Source of the DNA: Alistipes_A hominis
Lineage (GTDB): Bacteria; Bacteroidota; Bacteroidia; Bacteroidales; Rikenellaceae
Direction of reading: 5' to 3'
Length of the DNA stretch: 64,000 nt
Assembly: GCF_014288115.1 (NCBI RefSeq)
Contig: NZ_JACOOK010000006.1
Location: 62,001 to 126,000, forward strand
Shown: in pieces, positions 1-9,713 of the stretch
Layout of the letters: every line of letters begins with the position of its first letter
Numbering within the stretch: position 1 is the stretch's first letter
Notes under the pieces: generated by a model
What the model saw: the letters and a program-made list of their open reading frames with translations, nothing else
What the model was told of the DNA's origin: nothing
The model's database searches: none
Position numbers and translations under genes: made by a program

Positions 1-1063
1 CAACGAATACAAGGAACAGTTGTGGGACCGTTTCCGCGAAGCCAGTTCGAAAATCAACAAACGGCATCAGGAACATTTCGACCAACTGAAAGAGGAACAA
101 AAGAAAAACCTCGACCTGAAAACCGAGCTTTGCGTCAAGACCGAGGAACTGGTCACCGCTGCGCCGATCTCCCGCAAGGAGTGGAACAAAGCCTCGGAAC
201 AACTGATCGAAATCCAGAAAGTATGGAAAACGATCGGTTTCGCCCCGAAAAAAGACAACACCAAAATTTACGAACGCTTCCGCAACGCATGCGATAAATT
301 TTTCGAAAACAAACGGAATTTCTATCTCCAGACGAAAATGGAGATGGAAAGCAACCTGCAACTGAAAAACGAAATATGCGCTGCGGCCGAAGCCGTTCAG
401 GACAGCGAGGAGTGGAAAAAAGCCACCGACGAACTGATCGCGCTACAGAAAAGGTGGAAAGAGATCGGGCCGGTCGCACGCCGCCATTCGGATGCGGTGT
501 GGAAACGGTTCCGCACGGCCTGCGACCGTTTTTTCGAGCGCAAGGCGGCCCACTTCGCAACGATCGACACCCAATACGAAGAGAACCTGACGAAAAAACG
601 CGCGCTGATCGAAGAGATGAAAAACTTCGTCGCGGACGGACAGGAAAAGGCTTTCGACAAACTGAAAGAACTGCAACGCCGTTGGGCCGAAACCGGATTC
701 GTGCCGATCCGGCAAAAAGAGGCTATCCAAAACGAATGGCGTCAGTTGGTCGATGCCGCTTTCGCCAAGTTGCGCGGCAATGAAAAAGAGCGTCATCTGG
801 AACGCTTCAAAGGCAAAATCCAAAACCTGGCGGCAGACAACGCCAACGACCGCCGCCTGCGCCACGAACGCGAACGACTGTACAACAAGATGAAACAACT
901 CGAAGCGGACATCGCGCTGCTGGAAAACAACATCGGCTTCTTCTCGAAAAGCAAGAACGCCGAGGCCATGATCCGTGACGTCAACGAGAAGATCGCCAAG
1001 GCGAAAGAGGAAATGGCAACCACGATTGAAAAGATTAACATGATAGATAAGCAGGGAGAGTAA
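1..1063 (+). CDS. DUF349 repeat protein, 5' end outside window
   Basis: The frame is open from base 2, in register with the rest of the gene, so the start lies left of the window; the TTG at 20 is internal to a repeat and not a start. The visible part carries at least three DUF349-type repeats of about 70 residues, each with a WKxIG or WAETG motif followed by an RF.xACD.FF-type helix. The C-terminal part is predicted coiled coil, rich in Lys and Glu. DUF349 proteins are cytoplasmic, helical and of poorly known function. It ends 4 bases before pyrG, so it is probably cotranscribed with pyrG and yidC. The family call is firm; the function is unknown. Confidence 0.85.
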   Translation, partial: NEYKEQLWDRFREASSKINKRHQEHFDQLKEEQKKNLDLKTELCVKTEELVTAAPISRKEWNKASEQLIEIQKVWKTIGFAPKKDNTKIYERFRNACDKFFENKRNFYLQTKMEMESNLQLKNEICAAAEAVQDSEEWKKATDELIALQKRWKEIGPVARRHSDAVWKRFRTACDRFFERKAAHFATIDTQYEENLTKKRALIEEMKNFVADGQEKAFDKLKELQRRWAETGFVPIRQKEAIQNEWRQLVDAAFAKLRGNEKERHLERFKGKIQNLAADNANDRRLRHERERLYNKMKQLEADIALLENNIGFFSKSKNAEAMIRDVNEKIAKAKEEMATTIEKINMIDKQGE

Positions 1064-1067
1064 AAAC

Positions 1068-2705
1068 ATGGCTGTGAGTAACACGAACAAAACGAAATTT
1101 ATCTTTGTCACCGGAGGCGTCGCCTCTTCGCTGGGAAAGGGGATTATCTCCGCATCCCTCGCGCGGCTGTTGCAAGCCCGGGGCTATAAAGTAGCGATCC
1201 AGAAGCTGGATCCGTACATCAACGTCGATCCGGGAACGCTGAATCCCTATGAACACGGAGAATGCTACGTCACCGAAGACGGCGCCGAGACCGACCTCGA
1301 CCTCGGGCACTACGAACGTTTCACGAACATCCCGACTTCACAGGCCAACAACGTCACCACCGGACGCATCTACCAGAGCGTTATCAACAAAGAACGGCGC
1401 GGCGAATTCCTCGGCAAGACCGTGCAGGTCATCCCGCACATCACCGACGAAATCAAACGGCGAATCAAGTTACTGAGCGCCAAGAAAATATACGACGTTA
1501 TCATCACCGAGATCGGCGGCACGGTCGGCGACATCGAATCGTTGCCGTACATCGAAGCCGTCCGGCAGCTCCGCTACGAACTGGGAGCGAACAACTCGCT
1601 GGTCGTGCACCTGACCCTGATTCCGTACATGGCCGCGTCCGGCGAACTCAAGACCAAGCCGACCCAGCATTCGGTCAAGCAGTTGCTCGAAAACGGCCTG
1701 CAGCCCGACGCGCTGGTACTGCGCACCGAAAAGCACCTGACCAACGACATCCGGCGCAAAGTGGCGCTGTTTTGCAACGTGGACGTCAATGCGGTCGTCG
1801 AATCGATCGACGTACCGACGATTTACGAAGTGCCGCTGATGATGCTGAACCAGAAACTCGATCTGGTGGTGCTCGATAAACTACGGCTGCCGGACAACGG
1901 AGAGCCCGACCTGAAAGCCTGGATCGAATTCGTCGAAAAGGTCAAGCATCCGCAGAAAAAGGTCAACATCGCGTTGGTCGGCAAATACACCGAACTGCCT
2001 GACGCCTACAAATCGATCGTCGAATCGTTCATACACGCCGGGGCCGCAAACCATACGAAGGTGAAACTGCAATACGTAAATTCTGAAAAGATCACCAAAG
2101 AGAACATCGCCGCGCAACTGAAAGGCATGTGCGGCATTCTGGTAGCGCCCGGTTTCGGGCACCGCGGCATCGAAGGAAAAATCGAAGCGGTGCGTTACGC
2201 CCGCGAACAGAAAATCCCGTTCTTCGGGATCTGCCTTGGAATGCAGTGCAGCGTAATCGAATTCGCCCGCAACGTGCTCGGATACGCCGATGCGAATTCG
2301 ACCGAGATGGACAGCACGACGCATCCGGTGATCGACCTGATGGAAGAACAGAAGGGCGTGACCGAAAAAGGCGGCACGATGCGGCTGGGAGGATACCCTT
2401 GCGCCCTGCAAAAAGGCACGAAAGTCTATGCGGCATACGGGAAAGCCGAGATCGTCGAACGCCATCGCCACCGTTACGAATTCAATAACGACTACCTGGA
2501 CGAGTTCGTCCAAGCAGGCCTCAAACCGGTCGGCGTAAATCCGGATACGAACCTGGTCGAGATCGTCGAACTGGAAAACCATCCGTGGTTTATCGGCGTG
2601 CAGTACCACCCCGAATATAAAAGTACGGCACTGCACCCGCATCCGCTGTTCGTATCGTTCGTAAAGGCTGCCGAAAAATATTGCGAAAGCAACAGTTGTA
2701 AATAA
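1068..2705 (+). CDS. pyrG: CTP synthase
   Basis: It makes CTP from UTP, ATP and glutamine, the last step of de novo pyrimidine nucleotide synthesis. At 545 residues it has the usual family length. The N-terminal amidoligase half starts with the P-loop GGVASSLGKG at residues 16-25. The C-terminal class I glutaminase half has the nucleophile Cys389 in GICLGMQ and His514/Glu516 in the YHPEY motif. It follows the DUF349 gene by 4 bases and precedes yidC by 18. All key residues are present and nothing looks odd. Confidence 0.97.
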   Translation: MAVSNTNKTKFIFVTGGVASSLGKGIISASLARLLQARGYKVAIQKLDPYINVDPGTLNPYEHGECYVTEDGAETDLDLGHYERFTNIPTSQANNVTTGRIYQSVINKERRGEFLGKTVQVIPHITDEIKRRIKLLSAKKIYDVIITEIGGTVGDIESLPYIEAVRQLRYELGANNSLVVHLTLIPYMAASGELKTKPTQHSVKQLLENGLQPDALVLRTEKHLTNDIRRKVALFCNVDVNAVVESIDVPTIYEVPLMMLNQKLDLVVLDKLRLPDNGEPDLKAWIEFVEKVKHPQKKVNIALVGKYTELPDAYKSIVESFIHAGAANHTKVKLQYVNSEKITKENIAAQLKGMCGILVAPGFGHRGIEGKIEAVRYAREQKIPFFGICLGMQCSVIEFARNVLGYADANSTEMDSTTHPVIDLMEEQKGVTEKGGTMRLGGYPCALQKGTKVYAAYGKAEIVERHRHRYEFNNDYLDEFVQAGLKPVGVNPDTNLVEIVELENHPWFIGVQYHPEYKSTALHPHPLFVSFVKAAEKYCESNSCK

Positions 2706-2723
2706 AACAGAAGACGTCAAAAC

Positions 2724-4616
2724 ATGGATAAGAAAACGCTACTGGGCCTACTGATCATCGGTGTCATACTCTTCAGTTTTTCGTGGTACAACAGTAAACA
2801 GCAGTCGCAGTTCGACGAAGCCAAAACGCTCGTCGATTCGCTGAACGCCGCCAATGCGGCAGCCGTTCAGCAAACGCAGAAAGTGGAAAAGATCACCGTG
2901 ACGAACTCGCCAGCGGGCGACAGCCTCCGGACGGCGCAAGCCGAACAAGCCCTCGAACGCCACCTCGGGAGCTCTCTTTTTCAAGCGACCAAAGGAACCG
3001 AAACTTTCTATACGGTCGAAAACGACCTGATGAAAATCCGCTTTTCGAACAAAGGCGGACGCGTCGCTTCGGTCGAGCTGAAAGATTACAAAACCTACGG
3101 GGGACAGCCTCTGGTGCTGTTCGCCGACACGACTTCGGTATTCGATCTGTCGTTCTTCATCAAACAGGGATACAACGACGCCCAGATACGAACAGGGGAT
3201 TACTACTTCACCCCCGCCGAGGCGACCGACCTGACTTTCGGGGCAGGGCAGGAGCAAAAGGAATTCGTCCTGCGGTTGCCGGTGGATTCGGCCGCCTATG
3301 TGGATTACGTTTACACGATCCGCAAGGACAACTACATGATCGACTTCGACGTGCGTTTCGTCGGTATGCAGCAAATCTTGTCGCCGAACCAGGGCGACAT
3401 GGAAATCACGTGGCAGAATGTCGGCCCCCAGAACGAAAAAGGGTTCGAAAACGAGAACCGTTACACGACGATCGCCTATAATTACCCGGGCGACGACGGC
3501 ATCGAGGAACTCGGCATCTCCAACGAAACGAAAGAGGAGACGATCAATTCCAAGATCAAATGGGTGGCATTCAAGCAGCAGTTCTTCTCGTCGATCCTGA
3601 TCGCCGGAGACGATTTCCAGAACGGCTCGGTCAAATTCACGACCTTTGCGCCTACCGCCCGCGAGATCAAAACGTTCCATACGCAACTGGCCGTCCCCTA
3701 TACGCCGCAGACCGACCATTACGATTTCAGTTTCTATTTCGGCCCGAACAAATACTCGACGCTGAAAAAATACGACGACCTGCACCTGCAAAAGTTGGTT
3801 CCGCTCGGAGGCTGGATCATCGGCTGGGTGAACCGCTGGCTGGTAATCCCGACGTTCGATTTCCTGGGTAAATACATTTCGAATTACGGATTGATCATCT
3901 TGCTGCTGACGATCTTCATCAAAATCATCATCTCGCCGTTGACCTACAAGTCCTACCTTTCGACCGCCAAAATGCGCCTGCTGAAACCGGAAATGGACAA
4001 GCTCAACGAGAAGTACCCGAAACAGGAAGACGCGATGAAGAAACAGCAGGCGATGATGGCGCTGTACAAAAGCGCCGGAGTCAACCCGATGGGGGGCTGT
4101 ATTCCGATGCTGATCCAGTTCCCGATCCTGATCGCCATGTTCCGCTTTTTCCCGGCGTCGATCGAACTGCGCGGAAAATCGTTCCTGTGGGCCGACGACC
4201 TTTCGTCGTACGACAGCATCCTGCATCTGCCGTTCAACATTCCGTTCTACGGCGACCATGTCAGCCTGTTCGCGTTGCTGATGGCCGTATCGGTATTCAT
4301 TTCGTCGAAGATCAACTACGCGCAGACGGCCGGAGCAGGCCCGCAGATGGCCGGCATGAAATTCATGATGCTGTACCTGATGCCGCTGATGCTGCTGTTC
4401 TGGTTCAATAATTACTCCAGCGGCCTGAGTTACTACTATCTGGTCAGCAACATCATTACGATCGGGCAAACCTATGCGTTCCGTTACATCGTAAACGAGG
4501 ACAAACTGCACCACCGGATGAAAGAAAATGCCAAAAAACCGCGCAAGTTGAGCAAGTTCCAGCAACGGTACGAAGAGATGATGAAACAACGGGAACAAAT
4601 GGCCAGAAAGAGATAA
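2724..4616 (+). CDS. yidC: Membrane protein insertase YidC
   Basis: It inserts and folds inner-membrane proteins, alone or with SecYEG. The 630 residues have the Gram-negative layout: an N-terminal membrane anchor (about residues 5-17), a large periplasmic beta domain (about 60-350), then the conserved YidC/Oxa1 core with five membrane segments (about 365-600), including the GGCIPMLIQFPILIAMFRFFP-like stretch. The C-terminus is basic, ending in MARKR, as expected for a ribosome-facing tail. It is the last gene before a strong intrinsic terminator, closing the DUF349-pyrG-yidC unit. Confidence 0.97.
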   Translation: MDKKTLLGLLIIGVILFSFSWYNSKQQSQFDEAKTLVDSLNAANAAAVQQTQKVEKITVTNSPAGDSLRTAQAEQALERHLGSSLFQATKGTETFYTVENDLMKIRFSNKGGRVASVELKDYKTYGGQPLVLFADTTSVFDLSFFIKQGYNDAQIRTGDYYFTPAEATDLTFGAGQEQKEFVLRLPVDSAAYVDYVYTIRKDNYMIDFDVRFVGMQQILSPNQGDMEITWQNVGPQNEKGFENENRYTTIAYNYPGDDGIEELGISNETKEETINSKIKWVAFKQQFFSSILIAGDDFQNGSVKFTTFAPTAREIKTFHTQLAVPYTPQTDHYDFSFYFGPNKYSTLKKYDDLHLQKLVPLGGWIIGWVNRWLVIPTFDFLGKYISNYGLIILLLTIFIKIIISPLTYKSYLSTAKMRLLKPEMDKLNEKYPKQEDAMKKQQAMMALYKSAGVNPMGGCIPMLIQFPILIAMFRFFPASIELRGKSFLWADDLSSYDSILHLPFNIPFYGDHVSLFALLMAVSVFISSKINYAQTAGAGPQMAGMKFMMLYLMPLMLLFWFNNYSSGLSYYYLVSNIITIGQTYAFRYIVNEDKLHHRMKENAKKPRKLSKFQQRYEEMMKQREQMARKR

Positions 4617-4640
4617 CGACTGCAAAACAAGCGATACCCG

Positions 4641-4670
4641 AAAAACGCCGGCTGTTCAGCCGGCGTTTTT
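4641..4670 (+). terminator. Intrinsic terminator after yidC
   Basis: A 13-bp perfect stem (arms 4641-4653 and 4658-4670) closes a GTTC loop. The inner stem is GC-rich and the outer arms are A5 and T5, so the U-tract is part of the descending arm. It lies 24 bases after the yidC stop. Confidence 0.9.
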
Positions 4671-4747
4671 TATAGCCGCAAATTACTGTAATGTAACTTT
4701 TACGCGGCACGTTCGGGAACGGATTCCGCATAAACCGGATATTTTAC

Positions 4748-4755
4748 TATTTTTG
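4748..4755 (+). promoter_or_regulatory. Candidate -7 box for the Gfo/Idh/MocA gene
   Basis: TATTTTTG matches the Bacteroidota -7 consensus TAnnTTTG, 26 bases before the start codon. No clear TTTG -33 element is found 19-21 bases upstream, so this is only half supported. Confidence 0.45.
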
Positions 4756-4781
4756 TTACAAACCAACTTAAAAGCACAATC

Positions 4782-5945
4782 ATGATAAACCGAAAACTGA
4801 GAATGGGCATGATCGGCGGCGGGAAAGGCGCTTTTATCGGTGCGATCCACCGGGCCGCCGCGCTGATGGACAACCAGATCGAACTGGTTTGCGGATGCTT
4901 CAGCAGCAAACCGGAAGTTTCACTGGCTTCCGGCCGGGAATATTTCTTACCGGACGACCGGATATACACTTCTTACCAACAGATGATCGAGCGCGAAGCC
5001 GCGCTGCCGGAAGAACGGCGCATGGATTTCGTATCGATCGTCACTCCGAACCAACTGCATTTCGGGCCGGCCGCGATGGCTATGGAACATGGCTTCGACG
5101 TCGTACTCGACAAACCGATCACCTTTTCGCTCGAAGAAGCTTACCGGCTCAGGGACAAGGTCGAACAAACCGGCCGTACCCTTGCGCTGACCCATACTTA
5201 TTCCGGTTATCCGGGCGTCAAAGAAGCGCGCGAACGTTTCGCCCGCGGCGATTTCGGGAAAATCCGGAAAATATTCGTCGAATATACGCAAGGATGGCTC
5301 TCCACGCGCGTCGAACTCGATCCCGCCTCAAACGCCGGATGGCGCACCGATCCGTCCCGCTCCGGAAAAGCGGGAACGATGGGAGATATCGGCACTCATG
5401 CCCTGCAACTGGCCGAATACATCTCCGGGCAGCGATGCACATCGCTCTGCGCCGACCTGCGTACAGTCGTGGAAGGACGCCTGCTCGACGACGACGGCGC
5501 GGCACTGCTCCGTTTCGACGGAGGCGCCACCGGCGTGCTGGTCGCAACCCAGGTAGCCGCCGGTGAAGAAAATCCGCTGACGATCCGGATCTATGGCGAA
5601 AAAGGCGGCATCGAATGGGCACAGATGGAACCGAATACGCTGTACGTCAAATGGAACGACCGACCGATGGAGGTCGTACGTACCGGGAATGCTTACATGG
5701 GAGCCGCTGCAAAAGCCAACACCCGCACGCCCGGCGGACATCCCGAAGGTTACATCGAAGCCTTTGCGAACATTTACCGGAATTTCGCACGTACCGTGCG
5801 GGCCCGGCGGAGCGGGGAAGCGCCCCGGCCGGAATGGACGGATTTTCCGGATGTGAACGACGGAATCCGCGGTATGCAGTTCATCGAAACCATCGTAAAA
5901 TCCGGATCGGACGACGACCGTAAATGGACCGAATGGGTAAGATAA
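4782..5945 (+). CDS. Gfo/Idh/MocA family oxidoreductase
   Basis: This is a predicted NAD(P)-dependent dehydrogenase acting on a sugar, inositol or amino-sugar. The N-terminal Rossmann fold begins with MGMIGGGKGAFIGAIHR (about residues 8-24). The family's Lys-Pro follows as DKPITF (about residue 108), the position of the catalytic lysine in EKP-type members. A metal- or substrate-site-like GDIGTHALQLAEY stretch follows at about residue 205. At 387 residues it has normal length. There is no signal peptide, so it is cytoplasmic. It stands alone between two terminators with its own candidate promoter. The substrate cannot be read from the sequence. Confidence 0.88.
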   Translation: MINRKLRMGMIGGGKGAFIGAIHRAAALMDNQIELVCGCFSSKPEVSLASGREYFLPDDRIYTSYQQMIEREAALPEERRMDFVSIVTPNQLHFGPAAMAMEHGFDVVLDKPITFSLEEAYRLRDKVEQTGRTLALTHTYSGYPGVKEARERFARGDFGKIRKIFVEYTQGWLSTRVELDPASNAGWRTDPSRSGKAGTMGDIGTHALQLAEYISGQRCTSLCADLRTVVEGRLLDDDGAALLRFDGGATGVLVATQVAAGEENPLTIRIYGEKGGIEWAQMEPNTLYVKWNDRPMEVVRTGNAYMGAAAKANTRTPGGHPEGYIEAFANIYRNFARTVRARRSGEAPRPEWTDFPDVNDGIRGMQFIETIVKSGSDDDRKWTEWVR

Positions 5946-5969
5946 CCCGCCGCGCGGCATACCGGCATA

Positions 5970-5998
5970 AAAAAGGCTCCTCTTCGAGGAGCCTTTTT
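5970..5998. terminator. Bidirectional terminator
   Basis: The stem GGCTCCTC/GAGGAGCC (5975-5982 and 5986-5993) has a three-base loop and is flanked by A5 and T5, so it can terminate the oxidoreductase on plus and the skp/bamA operon on minus. The two genes converge here. Confidence 0.9.
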
Positions 5999-6015
5999 GT
6001 ATTTTATAAATCCGG

Positions 6016-6603
6016 TTATTTCGCTGCCGGGGTCGCGGGAGCCGTAGGCGCCGCCGCGTCGGTCACCGGAGTAGTCGGCTTGTCTTTCAGGTTCAATTCC
6101 TTTTTCAACAGAGGAAGGATGTCGGTTACCGTTGCCGCGTTGTAATAAGCCAGCGGTTCGTTGGCCGTATTGAACACCAGCGTGAAACTGTTTTCCTTGC
6201 TTACTTTGTCGATCGCAGCCTGCGCCTTCTTCAGCACCGGATCGAACAGATCCATCTGCGCTTTCTGAAATTGCTGCGTAGCGAGCTGGCTCAGTTCCTG
6301 GTAACGCTGCTGAACGCCGTCCAGTTCCTTCTGCCTCATCTCTTTCACCGCATCGGAAAGCGTAGCGGCATTTTTCTGATAATCGAGCGCCTTCGTATTG
6401 AATTCGACCTGGACGGCTTCCAATTGCTCCGACAGTTCTTTCTGTAAAGCCTGTAGTTTGACCATTGCCGAATCGTTCTCCGGCATCAGAGAGATCAGGT
6501 CGTCCATCTTGATATAGCCGAACTTCTGAGCGTAAGCACTGCTCCCCGCTACCAACAGCGTCGCAACCAAGGTTAATTTGAGAATCGTTTTCATAAAATT
6601 CAC
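6016..6603 (-). CDS. OmpH/Skp-family periplasmic chaperone (second copy)
   Basis: This is a predicted periplasmic holdase that escorts outer-membrane proteins to BamA. It has a signal peptide (MKTILKLTLVATLLVAGSSAYA core, starting at residue 4) followed by GYIKMDDLISLMPE, the short beta strand that trimerises in Skp, then a long coiled-coil arm (about residues 50-120). The tail is unusual: residues about 178-195 are low-complexity Ala/Pro/Thr ending in PATPAAK. It is 195 residues long and the last gene of the uppS-bamA-ompH-ompH unit, 8 bases from its paralogue. Confidence 0.88.
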   Translation of the reverse strand: MNFMKTILKLTLVATLLVAGSSAYAQKFGYIKMDDLISLMPENDSAMVKLQALQKELSEQLEAVQVEFNTKALDYQKNAATLSDAVKEMRQKELDGVQQRYQELSQLATQQFQKAQMDLFDPVLKKAQAAIDKVSKENSFTLVFNTANEPLAYYNAATVTDILPLLKKELNLKDKPTTPVTDAAAPTAPATPAAK

Positions 6604-6611
6604 ATTAAGTT

Positions 6612-7124
6612 TTAATTGTTGTTTAACATTTTGATAATTTCATCGGTTTTGTCCAACGCCGGCTGATAGTAGAGCAGGGTCTGATTATTCGCCCGGTCGA
6701 CTACCATTCCCAGATTGTTGGTTTCGGCGTACTTGTTGATCGCGGCGAAAACCCGCTCCTGGATCGGTTTGATCAACTCGATACGTTTTTTCATCAGCTC
6801 GCCTTCGGGACCGAAAACGTCCTGCTGATATTTTTTAATCTCTTTTTCCCGGTTGACGATTTGTTCCTCCCGGTTCTGGCGGCTCGTCTCGGACAGATAT
6901 CCCCGCTGCGCAGCATAGTTGTTGAACGTCTCGTCCAACTCCGCATACGCATCGTCGATATTTTTCTGATATTCCGCGGACAGATCGTCCAGTTGCTTGA
7001 TCGCACTATTGTAGTCGGCCTGCGACTTGAAAATCGTCTCGGAATTCACGAATACATAACTTTGCGCCCATGCGCCGCTTGCCGCGCAGAATACGAGTGC
7101 AAACAATACCACGAACTTTTTCAT
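6612..7124 (-). CDS. OmpH/Skp-family periplasmic chaperone (first copy)
   Basis: The 170-residue protein has a cleavable signal peptide ending near AWAQ, then SYVFVNSETIF, the Skp-type trimerisation strand, and a helical arm rich in charged residues (about 35-115). It lies 16 bases after bamA. Two tandem ompH genes behind bamA are common in Bacteroidota. The two copies differ in arm and tail sequence, so they are probably not redundant, but this is an inference. Confidence 0.9.
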   Translation of the reverse strand: MKKFVVLFALVFCAASGAWAQSYVFVNSETIFKSQADYNSAIKQLDDLSAEYQKNIDDAYAELDETFNNYAAQRGYLSETSRQNREEQIVNREKEIKKYQQDVFGPEGELMKKRIELIKPIQERVFAAINKYAETNNLGMVVDRANNQTLLYYQPALDKTDEIIKMLNNN

Positions 7125-7140
7125 AGCCTGATAATTTAAA

Positions 7141-9687
7141 TTAGAACTGTTGACCGATCATAAAATGCACCTGGCTTCCGCTGCGGTGGCTCGCTCCCAC
7201 GGCCCTGTCGAAACCGTATCCCCAGTCGATACCCAGCAGTCCGACGACCGGCATAAAGATTCTAAGTCCCACGCCGACAGAACGTTTGATCAGAAAAGGA
7301 TCGAACTCCTGCCACGACCTGAAAGCGTTTCCACCTTCCGCAAATACCAGACCATAGATATTCGAATTCGGCTTCAATATAATGGGATAACGTATCTCCA
7401 TCGTATATTTATTGTATGCCCGCGCATAATCGGTTCGTCCGTCCGTCGTATACGAATAGGGGGTCAGGGCGCCATCCTCGTATCCGCGCAGTCCGATAAT
7501 ATCCACACCGTACACATTATACCCCGACATACCGTCGCCGCCGACATCGAACCCTTCGAACGGAGAAGGTTTGTTCTTGTTGTACGATCCCAGGTAACCC
7601 ATTTCGGCTTTAGCCATAAACACCAGCTTGTTATTGTTGGTCAACGGGTAAAACCACTGCGCTTTGAGCTGCCATTTATGGTATTCGATCCATTTATACC
7701 GTTTACGATCCGGCAAATTGGGATCGGAATAATCGATATTTTTCTGGAACAGCGAGTAGGGGGGAGTCAGAGCCAGCGAAACGGAGAACTCCGAACCGGT
7801 ACGCGGATAGATCGGCGAATCGACCGTATTGCGGCTGAAAACGGTTTTCAACGCGATAATATTGGAAGTGCCGTTTTCCACGATGAACGACGTCCAGTCT
7901 TTCAGGTTATAGGCCTGGTAGCTGAGCTCGTGGTACAGCGAGAAGTTCCTGTCGGGCCACTTGAGCCTCCGTCCCCAGCCGACCGAAACACCCATCGTAC
8001 GGAAGTGCTTGGTGCCGGACTGCCATGCGTAGTAAGCATTCGTCTCGTTGGAATAGAAGAGTCCGAGCGTAAACGAATTCGGCTTCTTTCCGCCCAACCA
8101 CGGCTCGGTAAAGTTCACCGAGAAGGCCTTGTAATACGAACCGTTACTCTGCGCCCGGACGGCCAGCGACTGCCCCTGCCCCTGCGGGAAAGGTCGCCAG
8201 GCACCTTTCTTAAAGAAATTCTTGATCGCAATGTTGTTCAGCTGAACGCCGATCGAGCCGACGAACATGCCGCTTCCCCAACCGCCGGATATCTCGAATT
8301 TGTCGTTGGCCACCTCTTCGAGCGGGAACGCGATATCGACCAGTTCGGTGGAATTTTCTACCGGTTGAACGTCCGGCAACATCTTTTCGGGGTCGAAATG
8401 TCCCATCTGGTTCAACTGCCGGATCGTCGCCATCAGCAACGAACGGTTGTACAATTCGCCGGGACGCACGTACAGTTCGCGGCGAATCACGTTGTCGTTC
8501 ACCTTCCGGTTTCCGGACACGTCCACTTCGTTGATTTTGGCCTGTTTACCTTCGTATATCTTGACATTGATATCGATCGAATCCTCGCCGACGACCTCTT
8601 CGCCCGGATCGATCTTGGAGAACAGATAACCGTTGTTCTGATACAGCGAGTTCACCGAAGACATATCCTCCGGGTTATCCTCCTTACCGATTCCCAACCG
8701 TTTATACAGCGACTTTTTGTCATAGGTTTCTCCCCGGCGGATTCCCAGCATGTCGTTCAACTGTTTGGTATCGTAGACGTCGTTACCCGTCCAGGTTACG
8801 TTCCGGTAGTAGAATTTGTTTCCCTCTTCCACCTTGATCGCGATCCCGATCCGGTTGTCGCTGATCGGATAGATCGAATCGCTGATGATCGTGGCGTTGC
8901 GATACCCCTTCGAATTGTAATAGTCGATTACATTTTCCTTGTCCGTTTCATACTCTTTCTCCTTCAGCTTCGCTCCCCGCAGGAAGTTGATGCTCTTGCG
9001 GTGCGTCTTTTTCATCGCGCCGCGCAACTGCCTGTCCGAAATCGCTTCGTTCCCATCGAAGACGATATCGCCGATCTTCACCCGTCGGTTGCGGTTGATC
9101 ACAAACGTCACGTTCACCACATTCTCCAGCGTCGAGTCGTTTTCCACGCGGTAGCTCACCTCCGTATTATAAAACCCTTTTTCCCGGAAATATTTTCGAA
9201 TCGCCTCTTTCGAACTGTTCAGGATAAAATCGGACAATTCACGGCCCTTTTTCAGATTCAAGGTTTCGAACAAATCGGATTTCTGCCCCTTGCGGATACC
9301 TTCCACATTCCAATTATACACCCGGGGGCGGTCTTTCAGCACCACTTCGACATTCACGCTATCGCCGACGGGAGACACCAGCATCTGGATATCCGAGAAG
9401 ACTCCTTGTCCCCACATTTTCTTAATGGAATTGGAAATGTACTCGCTGGGCAACATGATCGTATCGCCCTTGACCAGACCGGTCATGGCCGAAATGAACT
9501 GCGGATCGCGGTAGGTGGCTCCGCTTACGGTTATATTATTGATAATATATGCTTTGGGAGTAGATTTGAAATCAATCATCGGCGGAGTTTGAGTCTGCTT
9601 CGTCGAGTCGTCGGGTTGAGCAAAAACGGAAACATTTGTCAATATAAACAGTAAAGCTATTGCCAGGTTCCTTAATTTATTTCTCAT
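7141..9687 (-). CDS. bamA: Outer membrane protein assembly factor BamA
   Basis: It inserts beta-barrel proteins into the outer membrane. The 848 residues carry a signal peptide ending at about VFAQ, then several POTRA domains (about residues 45-440) with the recurring pattern of a glycine-rich turn followed by a hydrophobic strand, then a 16-stranded Omp85 barrel ending in the aromatic C-terminal residue of HFMIGQQF. The conserved late barrel motif GLRIFMPVVGLLGIDWGYGF is visible near the C-terminus. It sits between uppS and two skp genes, the standard envelope context. Confidence 0.96.
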   Translation of the reverse strand: MRNKLRNLAIALLFILTNVSVFAQPDDSTKQTQTPPMIDFKSTPKAYIINNITVSGATYRDPQFISAMTGLVKGDTIMLPSEYISNSIKKMWGQGVFSDIQMLVSPVGDSVNVEVVLKDRPRVYNWNVEGIRKGQKSDLFETLNLKKGRELSDFILNSSKEAIRKYFREKGFYNTEVSYRVENDSTLENVVNVTFVINRNRRVKIGDIVFDGNEAISDRQLRGAMKKTHRKSINFLRGAKLKEKEYETDKENVIDYYNSKGYRNATIISDSIYPISDNRIGIAIKVEEGNKFYYRNVTWTGNDVYDTKQLNDMLGIRRGETYDKKSLYKRLGIGKEDNPEDMSSVNSLYQNNGYLFSKIDPGEEVVGEDSIDINVKIYEGKQAKINEVDVSGNRKVNDNVIRRELYVRPGELYNRSLLMATIRQLNQMGHFDPEKMLPDVQPVENSTELVDIAFPLEEVANDKFEISGGWGSGMFVGSIGVQLNNIAIKNFFKKGAWRPFPQGQGQSLAVRAQSNGSYYKAFSVNFTEPWLGGKKPNSFTLGLFYSNETNAYYAWQSGTKHFRTMGVSVGWGRRLKWPDRNFSLYHELSYQAYNLKDWTSFIVENGTSNIIALKTVFSRNTVDSPIYPRTGSEFSVSLALTPPYSLFQKNIDYSDPNLPDRKRYKWIEYHKWQLKAQWFYPLTNNNKLVFMAKAEMGYLGSYNKNKPSPFEGFDVGGDGMSGYNVYGVDIIGLRGYEDGALTPYSYTTDGRTDYARAYNKYTMEIRYPIILKPNSNIYGLVFAEGGNAFRSWQEFDPFLIKRSVGVGLRIFMPVVGLLGIDWGYGFDRAVGASHRSGSQVHFMIGQQF

Positions 9688-9713
9688 TTTTTCCTGTACT
9701 GGTGTAACAAGGG

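Noticed and set aside
2748..4625. Long minus-strand open frame (625 codons) opposite yidC
   Set aside because: No family motif and unusual His/Gln/Arg composition; yidC is complete on the other strand.
7150..9654. Very long plus-strand open frame (834 codons) opposite bamA
   Set aside because: It mirrors the bamA codon pattern, lacks any recognisable motif and is rich in His/Arg/Val as antisense frames of this GC range are. bamA explains the DNA fully.
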